The notes under the pieces: generated by a model
Told to the model about the DNA's origin: nothing
The model's input: the letters and a program-made list of their open reading frames with translations, nothing else
Database searches by the model: none
Shown here: positions 34,785 to 47,043 of the stretch, in pieces
Layout: each line of letters opens with the position of its first letter
Position numbering within the stretch: position 1 is the stretch's first letter
Program-made: the position numbers and the translations under genes
From: Unio delphinus
Taxonomy: Eukaryota; Mollusca; Bivalvia; Unionida; Unionidae
DNA: 64,000 nt
Reading direction: 5' to 3'
NCBI GenBank assembly: GCA_029339505.1
Contig: JAQISU010000163.1
Location: 2,418,001 to 2,482,000 of the forward strand

Positions 34785-37153
34785 TAGGGTGCATCAAACG
34801 CCCCAATGTCAACCAATTATGATGTCCCTAGTTTTAGAACATTCCTTTGGTCATAAAAAGAATTTCTGCCAATTTTTGTCTAATTCCAATATTGTTTAGG
34901 GGGTCCACCTCAATTAGCAAGATTTTCATTATGAAGCATTATATTGCGATATTCATTTAGCTGAATGTTATTTGCTGCTAACCTCTTTACTTATTTAATA
35001 TTTTACAATGGTATTGAATTTGATTAAATAACTATTATTTGCTTGTTTATTCTAGTTGTTTGTGAAGTCTGCAATCTTTGAAAGTGAGTTTTTACAAAAT
35101 ATTTCAATTTTATCTAATTTTTTTTAAACTTCTTTATTTTTATTGAACTTGTTATATTATACTTTCATGTTATCGCAGTTTTATAGCCTGTTTTACAAAT
35201 GTTATATGCAAACTGTTATTAGGCATTACAGGGCTGTTAGATTTAGCACATGTTGACTGTTAAGTGTTAATCACTATTGTTATAATCATGTTGCCAGACG
35301 CCAGTTGAATAATGGAAGGCAGTGAAGAGAGTACCGTTCCAGGTCTGCAATCAACTCCTCGTTCGGCTACCCTGTCCCAGAAAACTCCTCCAACAAGACA
35401 GTCATCTACAATATTCGGTCTTGACAGCAAGATAACGGCAGAAGACTCAACAATTACTGCCTATATGTCTGCAAGTCTTGCGGTGTTTGATGCATCATCT
35501 AGCTGATGGTGCACATGAAAACTGTACCAGATGGGAAGCAGCTAAAATTGTCCTGTCAAAGGTATTGTGTTTTATGAGAAAGCCCATATTCCGATGATTA
35601 CCTGAAGTCGATGACTGCACCTAAAGTACTCCATAACAGCGACAGTACCAGCAGTGGTGAGGATGTTGTTAGTGATGGAGAAGTTGGTTCATTGGCCCAT
35701 CCATTACACCAAGAACTTTGAGAAGTCACAAGCGAACTTCTCGCACAGGAACACCTGCTTTCATCCCTCACGACATCATTCAACGACCCAAACTTGTTCA
35801 ACTAGCCACACGTCTGAAGATGACTCCAGTGCAACAAGCTGCATACACGGAGGCATTAGTGGCAGAGGCAGGTGGTGATGCTTCAAATATATCCACATCA
35901 TACTCAACCGCAGACAAGTCCAGGCGTCAGATAAGAAGATTGATAGCAGAGAATTGTAAGGACCAATGGATCCCGCCAAAAATTGGTATCCCTGCATTGG
36001 GACTCAAAGCTGATGCCATCACTGTCAAACAAGAATATCACAGAAGAACGTCTCACTGTTGTCGTCGGAAATGCCACAGAATTGAAGCTTCTTGGAGTCC
36101 CATCATACCAACCTGGAACAGACAGAAAGTGCGGAGATATAATTGCTGATCTGACAATGGGGCAGTAAGGTGCCTGACGCTGAACGGCGAGCCCTTGCAG
36201 ACAGTCTGCTGGCTGTTAAACCAGAAACAGCCCTCTTGGCACCACAGAACCGGTTTGGAACATGCTTTGGCAAGCCAAAGTCTCCAGCACCTGTTACTCT
36301 GACCACAATTCTTGCTGATTTGCTAGTATTGATTTCTGGTACACATTCACTCTTCTTCAGCTGAACGCTGAGTTCATGACGGAAGAAGTTGAGAACTGGC
36401 CAAATTCTGCTGCGTACCAAGATTCTCTCGGCAACCTTCAATCGCTGAACGTTGTCAATGTCTGTGCTGAGAGAGGTGTTAAGCTCAGCTAAGATTTCTT
36501 GGCATCAGCAAGGGGTGAAGAACATTACCAGAACGTGCTGCAAGTTGTTGAGAAGGACCGTAAAGAACAGCCCAATTTGCGAAAATGCAAAGGACATAGC
36601 GACTAACTGAAGAATCTACCAAATAACTACCATTGACTTTAAAACATTGCTGAATGTAGAATATATTTAACTATGTTTAACATTTTAAACATTGAACAAA
36701 TCATTTAGAAAAATGTTGAAAACAACATATACTGTCTGAATTCATTGTGATGAAACTATTGTCTCCGATGAGTTGAAAAATGTTAAAAGATGTAGTGAAT
36801 GTTTAATTTGTTATATAATAAATACTTCTAACACCCGTTGTATAAATTTAGCATCATACTATTGAATATAATCAGATAAAAACTGAGCATGTACTATTGC
36901 AATATCTATATACAACTCTGCATGCAATATTATATAACATAATGACATGTTTAAAATGAGTGGAAAAACTGGAAAATGGCGAGTTTTCGATATTTTGACG
37001 AAAAAATTCATTTGAATGGTGGACCACCTAAATGTACTTCAAACTTCACCAAACTTTGCCATAAATTTTCTTTTTTTATATAAAAAAAAACTAGACAAGG
37101 GACAAATTGATCCATTGAAGTTTTAAAAAATATGGGGCGTTTGATGCACCCTA
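34785..37153 (+). mobile_element. DNA transposon with 8-bp target duplication, internally deleted
   Basis: Terminal inverted repeats TAGGGTGCATCAAACGCCCC and its complement ending GATGCACCCTA. The flanking 8-bp duplication ATATAGAT lies at 34777-34784 and 37154-37161. The TAGGG start and 8-bp duplication fit hAT, but the encoded protein does not look like a classic hAT transposase, so the superfamily is left open. About 500 bp of AT-rich sequence at each end flanks a broken gene. Confidence 0.88.
35312..36605 (+). pseudogene. Transposase-like gene remnant with core deletion
   Basis: Fragments in order: 35312-35506 (Ser/Thr-rich N-terminus starting MEGSEES); a frameshifted middle at 35718-35985 with FIPHDIIQRPKLVQLATRLK and ISTSYSTADKSRR; after another shift, LHWDSKLMPSL and LLGVPSYQPGTDRKCGDIIA to a stop at about 36168. 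The next frame starts abruptly at PDAERRALADSLLAVKPETA and continues, with further breaks, to VEKDRKEQPNLRKCKGHS near 36600. Related invertebrate proteins, as I recall them, have a longer core between the GDIIADL-like and EAERRALAD-like segments with the other acidic catalytic residues. That core appears deleted at about 36165. The element is a non-functional passenger. Confidence 0.72.
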
Positions 37154-37154
37154 A

Positions 37155-37212
37155 TATAGATACATACATACATACATACATACATACATACATACATACA
37201 TACATACATACA
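37155..37212. repeat. (ACAT)n remainder of copy C microsatellite
   Basis: Tetranucleotide repeats continuing the tract that was split by the transposon (left part at about 34631-34776). Confidence 0.9.
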
Positions 37213-37502
37213 TTGCCTATAAATATAATTACATAGAAGATTTTTGTTACAAAAATTCCCTCCCTCTCTTCTGTCTCTCTGTCGGTCTCTCTGTGTGGGT
37301 ATGTGAGAAAGCTTGCCCAGTTGCTTTTTGTGGGTTGGTGGTTCTTCCCAGGGTTTTCCTGATTTCTTCCTCCACCAGTTATATTGGCTGCCATGTATAG
37401 CCTGTAAAACTCTACATCAACAACAACTCTCTCTTATATTTACTTTTGTTTATTTGTTTGTTTGATTAGGATTTTTAACATAGCTTAAACAATTTTTCAG
37501 TC

Positions 37503-38698
37503 ATATCCTTATTTGAAATTATTCTAAAATTTCAAATCTCTGTTTCCAAGATTGTTAGTTTTGAAGAACACTTTATATTTCCAGTGAATAATAAATTTGA
37601 ATAAATAAAAATTCCCGTCCAATTAATTTACTGGACACATCATTAACACAATTGATTCAGCTCAGATCTTAAAGCATGAATGAATAATTTATAGAATTTC
37701 TTTTTAATAGACTTCAAATTTACCTCAGGTCACAATTAGCATTTAAAAAACCTATTACCTTATGAAAAATAACCTAGAAGGCTGCTAATGTTTACTTGAT
37801 AAAATCTCAGTTATAATTAGAATATAAATGTGATAAATACCATGTCCTTGACCTAGACAAACATAATAACCCTGATAGTCATCACATATACATTAAATAC
37901 ATAGGAATATTTTTAGTCATGTATTAGTTTTTTACAGAATTTAAATAAATCAATGATTCAGATTTTGTAGAAAATGAACTTGATTTTGAACAAGGTAAAG
38001 TCCAACATTCAATATCAATAGCATATTTATATGAAATTATTTTTTGTTTATTTAAAAGACTAACAAGCAATGCAAATTAACATTATGTATTTGAGTTCCT
38101 ACAAATAATACTAATTGGTGTATAATTTCACATCATTGTCTTAAATAAGGACTATTTCTAACACTTTAATTGATTTTTGTGAGGTCAATGGGATTGATAA
38201 AGTGGGTCCATATCCTGATAATGCAAGTGTAGTAATACATCACAAATGCTAGTCACCTGCACATATGATATGACCTCAACTTGGACATAGTGGATAAATA
38301 CAGGAAATAGACTAACAGATCCTCGAATGGAGTAAAGGATTGTAGATATTCTGTCTAGAACTGAAAAACAGTGTATTGGCATGTCTTTTGGTGTACCAGG
38401 AAGGGAAATGCTAGATGGCTGCTCAAAAATGATGTCACAGATAACTCTTTGGACTCTTGTACATTTACCTACATATACATATATATAAAAATACTGTACA
38501 TGTCTAAATACATATATATGAGGACTTACTGTAGAATTTTGAGAATGTAGGCCAGGGTCTCATTTCTCCAAAAGCACATACATAAATACATACATTCAAA
38601 TGATACATACATACATACATACATACATACATACATACATACATACATACATACATACATACCTACCTACCTACCTACCTACCTACCTACCTACCTAC

Positions 38699-38732
<34 letters not shown>

Positions 38733-39170
38733 CATGCATACATACATACATACATAACATACATTGCATACAGACATACATGTATACAGGCATACATACA
38801 TACATACATACATACATACATACATACATACATACATACATACATACATACATACATACATACATACATACATACATTGCCTATAAATGTAATTACATAG
38901 AAGATTTTTGTTACAAAAATTCCCTCCCTCTCTTCTGTCTCTCTGTCTGTCTCTCTGTGTGGGTATGTGAGAAAGCTTGCCAGTTGCTTTTTATGGGTTG
39001 GTGGTTCTTCCCAGGGTTTTCCTGATTTCTTCCTCCACCAGTTATACTGGCTGCCATGTATAGCTTGTAAAACTCTACAACAACAACAACTCTCTCTTAT
39101 ATTTACTTTTGTTTGTTTGTTTGTTTGATTAGGATTTTTAACGTAGCTTAAACAATTTTTCAGTCATATC
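37503..39170 (+). repeat. 1.6-kb tandem duplicate, copy D
   Basis: A full unit with empty transposon site near 38342-38356, a compound microsatellite at 38603-38877 that includes a private (CCTA)n block, and a SINE-1 core at 38958-39090. It ends inside a complete SINE-2, unlike copies A-C. Confidence 0.93.
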
Positions 39171-39432
39171 GCTACGATGTCTGCAGTGAGACAGTTTATA
39201 GTGATGTCTAGCACTGGGGCATCATGCTGCAGACATGTAGCATGATGTCCCACCCAGTCACATTATCCTGACACCAGGCCGACCAGTCCTAACACTAACC
39301 TCTTAATGCTGAGCGCCAAGCAAGGCAGCTTTTAGTAACACTTTTGTAAGTCTTTGGTATGACTCGACCGGGGATTGAACCCACGACCTCAAACTCCCGC
39401 GGTGGACGCTAACCACTTGGCCACCGAAGTGG
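39112..39432 (-). mobile_element. SINE-2, complete, with 15-bp target duplication
   Basis: Read on the minus strand: head CCACTTCGGTGGCCAAGTGG (A-box region), GGGTTCAATCCCC (B box), core, and a CAAACAAACAAA tail. The target duplication TTATATTTACTTTTG is exact at 39097-39111 and 39433-39447. Copies A-C hold only its last 59 bases, so this is the original insertion from which they derive. Confidence 0.93.
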
Positions 39433-39597
39433 TTATATTTACTTTTGAGTTATGCTTGAAAATAGATTGATTTGTTTGGTGACTGCCTATCACAGTCAGA
39501 CTAGCAATGGAGATCAAATACGTAACTGAGACTGCAAATAAACAACCAACCTATTTGCATATTTATGTTTGTCTCTCAAAATAGTCATGGCTATTGG

Positions 39598-42500
39598 ACA
39601 TGCCATAGAACTTCATTATAGGATATGTATAACTCTACAATATAGGACATGTAGTATAACTGAATTATAGGACATGTAGTATAACTGAATTATAGGACAT
39701 GTAGTATAACTAAATTATAGGACATGTAGGATAACTAAATTATAGGACATGTAGTATAACTGAATTATAGGAAATGTAGGATAACTAAATTATAGGAAAT
39801 GTAGGATAACTAAATTATTGGACATGTAGGATAACTAAATTATAGGACATGTAGGATAACTCTACAATATAGGACATGTAGTATAACTAAATTATAGGAC
39901 ATGTAGGATAACTAAATTATAGGACATGTAGTATAACTGAATTATAGGACATGTAGAATAACTCTACAATATAGGACATGTATAACTAAATTATAGGACA
40001 TGTAGGATAACTAAATTATAGGACATGTAGGATAACTCTACAATATAGGACATGTAGTATGACTAAATTATAGGACATGTAGTATGACTAAATTATAGGA
40101 CATGTAGTGTAACTAAATCATAGGACATGTAGTATAACTGAATTATAGGACATGTAGGATAACTAAATTATAGGACATGTAGTATAACTGAATTATAGGA
40201 CATGTAGTATGACTGAATTATAGGACATGTAGGATAACTCTACAATATAGGACATGTAGTATAACTGAATTATAGGACATGTAGGATAACTTAATTATAG
40301 GACATGTAGTATAACTAAATTATAGGACACATAGTATAACTGAATTATAGGACATGTAGGATAACTGAATTATAGGACATGTAGGATAACTGAATTATAG
40401 GACATGTAGGATAACTCTACAATATAGGACATGTAGTATAACTAAATTATAGGACATGTAGTATAACTGAATTATAGGACATGTGGTATGACTGAATTAT
40501 AGGACATGTAGGATAACTCTACAATATAGGACATGTAGTATGACTGAATTATAGGACATGTAGGATAACTTAATTATAGGACATGTAGTATAACTAAATT
40601 ATAGGACATGTAGTATAACTAAATTATAGGACATGTAGTATAACTGAATTATAGGACATGTAGGATAACTCTACAATATAGGACATGTAGTATAACTGAA
40701 TTATAGGACATGTAGTATAACTGAATTATAGGACATGTAGTATAACTAAATTATAGGACATGTAGGATAACTTAATTATAGGACATGTAGTATAACTGAA
40801 TTATAGGAAATGTAGGATAACTAAATTATAGGAAATGTAGGATAACTAAATTATTGGACATGTAGGATAACTAAATTATAGGACATGTAGTATAACTGAA
40901 TTATAGGACATGTAGGATAACTCTACAATATAGGACATGTAGTATAACTAAATTATAGGACATGTAGTATAACTAAATTATAGGACATGTAGGATAACTG
41001 AATTATAGGACATTAGGATAACTCTACAATATAGGACATGTAGTATGACTAAATTATAGGACATGTAGTATAACTAAATTATAGGACATGTAGTATAACT
41101 AAATCATAGGACATGTAGTATAACTGAATTATAGGACATGTAGGATAACTAAATTATAGGACATGTAGTATAACTGAATTATAGGACATGTAGGATAACT
41201 CTACAATATAGGACATGTAGTATAACTAAATTATAGGACATGTAGTATAACTGAATTATAGGACATGTAGTATGACTGAATTATAGGACATGTAGGATCA
41301 CTCTACAATATAGGACATGTAGTATAACTAAATTATAGGACATGTAGTATAACTGAATTATAGAACATGTAGTATGACTGAATTATAGGACATGTAGGAT
41401 AACTTAATTATAGGACATGTAGTATAACTAAATTATAGGACATGTAGTATAACTAAATTATAGGACATGTAGTATAACTGAATTACAGGACATGTAGGAT
41501 AACTCTACAATATAGGACATGTAGTATAACTGAATTATAGGACATGTAGTATAACTGAATTATAGGACATGTAGTATAACTAAATTATAGGACATGTAGG
41601 ATAACTAAATTATAGGACATGTAGTATAACTGAATTATAGGAAATGTAGGATAACTAAATTATAGGAAATGTAGGATAACTAAATTATTGGACATGTAGG
41701 ATAACTAAATTATAGGACATGTAGTATAACTGAATTATAGGACATGTAGGATAACTCTACAATATAGGACATGTAGTATAACTAAATTATAGGACATGTA
41801 GTATAACTAAATTATAGGACATGTAGGATAACTGAATTATAGGACATTATGATAACTCTACAATATAGGACATGTAGTATGACTAAATTATAGGACATGT
41901 AGTATGACTAAATTATAGGACATGTAGTATAACTAAATCATAGGACATGTAGTATAACTGAATTATAGGACATGTAGGATAACTAAATTATAGGACATGT
42001 AGTATAACTGAATTATAGGACATGTAGGATAACTCTACAATATAGGACATGTAGTATAACTAAATTATAGGACATGTAGTATAACTGAATTATAGGACAT
42101 GTAGTATGACTGAATTATAGGACATGTAGGATAACTCTACAATATAGGACATGTATAACTAAATTATAGGACATGTAGTATAACTGAATTATAGGACATG
42201 TAGTATGACTGAATTATAGGACATGTAGGATAACTTAATTATAGGACATGTAGTGTAACTAAATTATAGGACATGTAGTATAACTAAATTATAGGACATG
42301 TAGTATAACTGAATTCTAGGACATGTAGGATAACTCTACAATATAGGACATGTAGTATAACTAAATTATAGGACATGTAGTATAACTAAATTATAGGACA
42401 TGTATAACTGAATTATAGGACATTTAGTAAAACTTTGCATTATAGGACATGTAGTATAACTTAATTATAGGACAATTAGTATAACTACACTATATTACAT

Positions 42501-42700
42501 GTCATGTAGTATAACTTTGCATTAGTGGACATGTAGTATAACTTTACAATATAGGATATGTATTATAACTTTGCATTGTTGAACAGGTAGTATATCTTTG
42601 CATTATTGGACATGTAGCATAACTTTGCATTATTGGACATGTAATATAATTGCATTATAGGACATGTATAACTTTGGATCGTATATCATGTTGTATATTT
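39598..42700. repeat. About 25-bp minisatellite (ATAGGACATGTAGTATAACT)
   Basis: More than 110 copies of a 25-bp unit with ATTATAGGACATGTAGTATAAC, interspersed with 27-bp units containing AACTCTACAATATAGG. A larger higher-order period is visible: blocks starting AACTCTACAATATAGG recur in the same order around 40.2, 41.0 and 41.9 kb. Each unit carries the palindrome ACATGT. Confidence 0.95.
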
Positions 42701-42750
42701 AGCAAGGTGACCTGTAGTGTCATTTAAAAAAAATGTAGCTAAGTAACATG

Positions 42751-42988
42751 TTGTTTTAGTATTTAACGCCATTTTTTCAGCACACGATAGACTATACATG
42801 GCGGCCAATATTAATGGTGGAGTAAGAACCAGGGAAAACTGCCAGAAAGAACCACTGACCCACAAGAAGCTACTGGCAAGCTTTCTCACATACCCACATT
42901 GGTCAAATCTGAGACTCGAACACATGCAGAGGTGAGATGGCAGTGATCCATATCGAATAGTGCTTTAGACCACTAGGCCACTTGGGCC
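42751..42988 (-). mobile_element. SINE-1, higher-order copy 1
   Basis: The minus-strand read starts GGCCCAAGTGGCCTAGTGG, has TGTTCGAGTCTCAG as B box, and keeps the GTGGTTCTTTC / ACTCCACCATTAAT core. It was inserted into the minisatellite before the block was amplified. Confidence 0.9.
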
Positions 42989-43661
42989 ATGTATTTTCAG
43001 TTAACTGATTTGAGCAAAGTGACCAATAGTTTCATCTTACAAAAACAACTTTGCATTATAGAACATGTAGTATATCTTTTTATTATTGGACATGGCATAT
43101 AACTCTGCATTATAGAACATGTAGTATATCTTTTTATTATTGGACATGGCATATAACTCTGCATTATAGAACATGTAGTATATCTTTTTATTATTGGACA
43201 TGGCATATAACTCTGCATTATAGAACATGTAGTATATCTTTTTATTATTGGACATGGCATATAACTTTACATTATATGACATGTTGTATATCTTTGCATT
43301 ATTGGACATGTTGTATTACTGCATTATAGGACATGTAATATAACTTTGTATTATAGGACATGTAGTATAACTTAATTATAGGACAATTAGTATAACTACA
43401 CTATATTACATGTCATGTAGTATAACTTTGCATTAGTGGACATGTAGTATAACTTTACAATATAGGATATGTATTATAACTTTGCATTGTTGAACAGGTA
43501 GTATATCTTTGCATTATTGGACATGTAGCATAACTTTGCATTGTTGGACATGTAATATAATTGCATTATAGGACATGTATAACTTTGGATCATATATCAT
43601 GTTGTATATTTAGCAAGGTGACCTGTAGTGTCATTTAAAATAAATGTAGCTAAGTAACATG

Positions 43662-43899
43662 TTGTTTTAGTATTTAACGCCATTTTTTCAGCACACGATA
43701 GACTATACATGGCGGCCAATATTAATGGTGGAGTAAGAACCAGGGAAAACTGCCAGAAAGAACCACTGACCCACAAGAAGCTACTGGCAAGCTTTCTCAC
43801 ATACCCACATTGGTCAAATCTGAGACTCAAACACATGCAGAGGTGAGATGGCAGTGATCCATATCGAATAGTGCTTTAGACCACTAGGCCACTTGGGCC
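43662..43899 (-). mobile_element. SINE-1, higher-order copy 2
   Basis: Differs from copy 1 at few bases, including one in the B box (TGTTTGAGTCTC on the minus strand instead of TGTTCGAGTCTC), so its internal promoter is probably weaker. Confidence 0.9.
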
Positions 43900-44438
43900 A
43901 TGTATTTTCAGTTAACTGATTTGAGCAAAGTGACCAATAGTTTCATCTTACAAAAACAACTTTGCATTATAGAACATGTAGTATATCTTTTTATTATTGG
44001 ACATGGCATATAACTCTGCATTATAGAACATGTAGTATATCTTTTTATTATTGGACATGGCATATAACTCTGCATTATAGAACATGTAGTATATCTTTTT
44101 ATTATTGGACATGGCATATAACTCTGCATTATAGAACATGTAGTATATCTTTTTATTATTGGACATGGCATATAACTCTGCATTATAGAACATGTAGTAT
44201 ATCTTTTTATTATTGGACATGGCATATAACTCTGCATTATAGAACATGTAGCATATCTTTTTATTATTGGACATGGCATATAACTTTACATTATATGACA
44301 TGTTGTATATCTTTGCATTATTGGACATGTTGTATTACTGCATTATAGGACATGTATAACTTTGGATCGTATATCATGTTGTATATTTAGCAAGGTGACC
44401 TGTAGTGTCATTTAAAAAAAATGTAGCTAAGTAACATG

Positions 44439-44676
44439 TTGTTTTAGTATTTAACGCCATTTTTTCAGCACACGATAGACTATACATGGCGGCCAATATT
44501 AATGGTGGAGTAAGAACCAGGGAAAACTGCCAGAAAGAACCACTGACCCACAAGAAGCTACTGGCAAGCTTTCTCACATACCCACATTGGTCAAATCTGA
44601 GACTCGAACACATGCAGAGGTGAGATGGCAGTGATCCATATCGAATAGTGCTTTAGACCACTAGGCCACTTGGGCC
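44439..44676 (-). mobile_element. SINE-1, higher-order copy 3
   Basis: By eye identical to the copy at 42751, 1,688 bp upstream. Confidence 0.9.
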
Positions 44677-45349
44677 ATGTATTTTCAGTTAACTGATTTG
44701 AGCAAAGTGACCAATAGTTTCATCTTACAAAAACAACTTTGCATTATAGAACATGTAGTATATCTTTTTATTATTGGACATGGCATATAACTCTGCATTA
44801 TAGAACATGTAGTATATCTTTTTATTATTGGACATGGCATATAACTCTGCATTATAGAACATGTAGTATATCTTTTTATTATTGGACATGGCATATAACT
44901 CTGCATTATAGAACATGTAGTATATCTTTTTATTATTGGACATGGCATATAACTTTACATTATATGACATGTTGTATATCTTTGCATTATTGGACATGTT
45001 GTATTACTGCATTATAGGACATGTAATATAACTTTGTATTATAGGACATGTAGTATAACTTAATTATAGGACAATTAGTATAACTACACTATATTACATG
45101 TCATGTAGTATAACTTTGCATTAGTGGACATGTAGTATAACTTTACAATATAGGATATGTATTATAACTTTGCATTGTTGAACAGGTAGTATATCTTTGC
45201 ATTATTGGACATGTAGCATAACTTTGCATTGTTGGACATGTAATATAATTGCATTATAGGACATGTATAACTTTGGATCATATATCATGTTGTATATTTA
45301 GCAAGGTGACCTGTAGTGTCATTTAAAATAAATGTAGCTAAGTAACATG

Positions 45350-45587
45350 TTGTTTTAGTATTTAACGCCATTTTTTCAGCACACGATAGACTATACATGG
45401 CGGCCAATATTAATGGTGGAGTAAGAACCAGGGAAAACTGCCAGAAAGAACCACTGACCCACAAGAAGCTACTGGCAAGCTTTCTCACATACCCACATTG
45501 GTCAAATCTGAGACTCGAACACATGCAGAGGTGAGATGGCAGTGATCCATATCGAATAGTGCTTTAGACCACTAGGCCACTTGGGCC
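45350..45587 (-). mobile_element. SINE-1, higher-order copy 4
   Basis: Matches the copy at 43662 but keeps the B-box C, so that base changed after the dimer duplicated or was converted. Confidence 0.9.
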
Positions 45588-46060
45588 ATGTATTTTCAGT
45601 TAACTGATTTGAGCAAAGTGACCAATAGTTTCATCTTACAAAAACAACTTTGCATTATAGAACATGTAGTATATCTTTTTATTATTGGACATGGCATATA
45701 ACTCTGCATTATAGAACATGTAGTATATCTTTTTATTATTGGACATGGCATATAACTCTGCATTATAGAACATGTAGTATATCTTTTTATTATTGGACAT
45801 GGCATATAACTCTGCATTATAGAACATGTAGTATATCTTTTTATTATTGGACATGGCATATAACTCTGCATTATAGAACATGTAGTATATCTTTTTATTA
45901 TTGGACATGGCATATAACTCTGCATTATAGAACATGTAGCATATCTTTTTATTATTGGACATGGCATATAACTTTACATTATATGACATGTTGTATATCT
46001 TTGCATTATTGGACATGTATTACTGCATTATAGGACATGTAATATAACTTTGTATTATAG

Positions 46061-46655
46061 GACATGTAGTATAACTACATTATTGGACATGTCATATAAC
46101 TACATTATTGAACATGTCATATAACTGCATTATTGAACATGTATAACTTTGCATTATAGAACATGTTGTATAACTTTGCATTATTGGACATGTTGTATTA
46201 CTGCATTATAGGACATGTCATATAAATGCAATATTGGACATTCATTTAACTGCATTTGCATTATTATATGATATTATATTATATGACATGTAGTCTAACT
46301 TTGCATTATAGGACATGTATAACTGCATTATTGGTCATGTAGTATAACTGCATTCTAGGACATGTAGTATAACTGCATTCTAGGACATGTATAACTGCAT
46401 TATTGGACATGTAATATAACTTTATATTATAGGACATGTAGTATAACTGCATTATTGGACATGTCATATAACTACATTATTGAACATGTAATATAACTTT
46501 ATATTATAGGACATGTATAACTGCATTATTGGACATGTAATAAAATTACATTATTGGACATGTAATATAACTTTATATTATAGGACATGTATAACTGCAT
46601 TATTGGACATGTAATAAAATTACATTATTGGACATGTCATATAACATGTAGTATA
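46061..46655. repeat. Degenerate ACATGT minisatellite before exon 2
   Basis: Irregular units of the same theme (GCATTATTGGACATGTAATATAACT). The array continues to within about 10 bp of the exon 2 acceptor, whose upstream flank (ACATGTAGTATAACTTTACAG) is itself a repeat unit. Confidence 0.9.
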
Positions 46656-46664
46656 ACTTTACAG

Positions 46665-46780
46665 GGTAATAAAGAGGAGGAAAGATACACCTTTCAATAT
46701 GGCCCTCTGAAGGGGGACCCTGGTTACCGAGAAGAACTGGCCAAGTTTCTATCTCAGGAATATGGTGACCATGTTGACAG
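46665..46780 (+). CDS. PLP-dependent aminotransferase, exon 2
   Basis: A 116-nt exon reading GNKEEERYTFQYGPLKGDPG then YREELAKFLSQEYGDHVD. FQYGPxxGDPGxREELAxFL is the conserved stretch after the N-terminal loop in fold-type-I aminotransferases of this group. The acceptor is TTTACAG|GGT (phase 0) and the donor GACAG|GTATAT (phase 2), which fits the single T at the start of exon 3 to give Ser. The exon is an island: minisatellite reaches its acceptor and another minisatellite begins at its donor. The polypyrimidine tract is weak (AACTTTACAG). Codon use is ordinary and there are no internal stops. Confidence 0.88.
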
Positions 46781-47043
46781 GTATATTATTTGAGATAGAA
46801 GATGTATTGACAGATACATTATTTGAGATAGAAGATGTATTGACAGGTATATTACTTGAGATAGAAGATGTATTGACAGGTATATTATTTGAGATAGAAG
46901 ATGTATTGACAGGTATATTTTTTGAGATAGAAGATGTATTGACAGGTATATTATTTGAGATAGAAGATGTATTGACAGGTATATTTTTTGAGATAGAAGA
47001 TATATTAACAGGTTTATTATTTGAGATAGAAGATGTATTGCAC
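46781..47043. repeat. 33-bp minisatellite grown from the exon 2 donor
   Basis: Eight units of 33 bp beginning exactly at the donor: GTATATTATTTGAGATAGAA + GATGTATTGACAG. The unit end GTATTGACAG copies the exon end ATGTTGACAG with one inserted base, so most units recreate an ACAG|GTATAT donor. The second unit has lost it (ACAGATACAT). It lies wholly in intron 2. Confidence 0.93.

Larger units (their letters stand above)
33857..37502 (+). repeat. 1.6-kb tandem duplicate, copy C (deleted and interrupted)
   Basis: Compared with copy B it jumps at about 34630 from the ATATGCTATGAC phrase straight to the CA microsatellite, losing about 700 bp. It then contains a 2.37-kb transposon at 34785-37153 inside the ACAT tract, before resuming with ATTACATAGAAGATTTTTG and the SINE composite. 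Confidence 0.9.
42463..46060. repeat. Higher-order repeat 911+777 bp, two dimers, each with SINE-1
   Basis: SINE-1 copies recur at spacings of 911, 777 and 911 bp. The 1,688-bp pair is therefore duplicated: the copy at 42751 matches that at 44439, and 43662 matches 45350. Between SINEs lies a 54-bp subrepeat (TATCTTTTTATTATTGGACA) present 4, 6, 4 and 6 times. The 777-bp spacing follows the six-copy block and lacks a roughly 240-bp segment. Confidence 0.93.
18077..46664 (+). other. Intron 1 of the aminotransferase gene (about 28.6 kb)
   Basis: Donor GTGAGG at 18077, acceptor TTTACAG ending at 46664. Most of it is tandem repeat arrays and mobile elements, listed separately. No other exon of this or another host gene was recognised inside it. 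Confidence 0.7.

Noticed and set aside
42997..46033. Repetitive 87-128-codon frames on both strands (YNAELYAMSNNKK, CPIIKRYTTCSIMQ)
   Set aside because: The 54-bp subrepeat is a multiple of three and lacks stops in several frames. Simultaneous frames on both strands indicate repeat artefacts, not repeat proteins.
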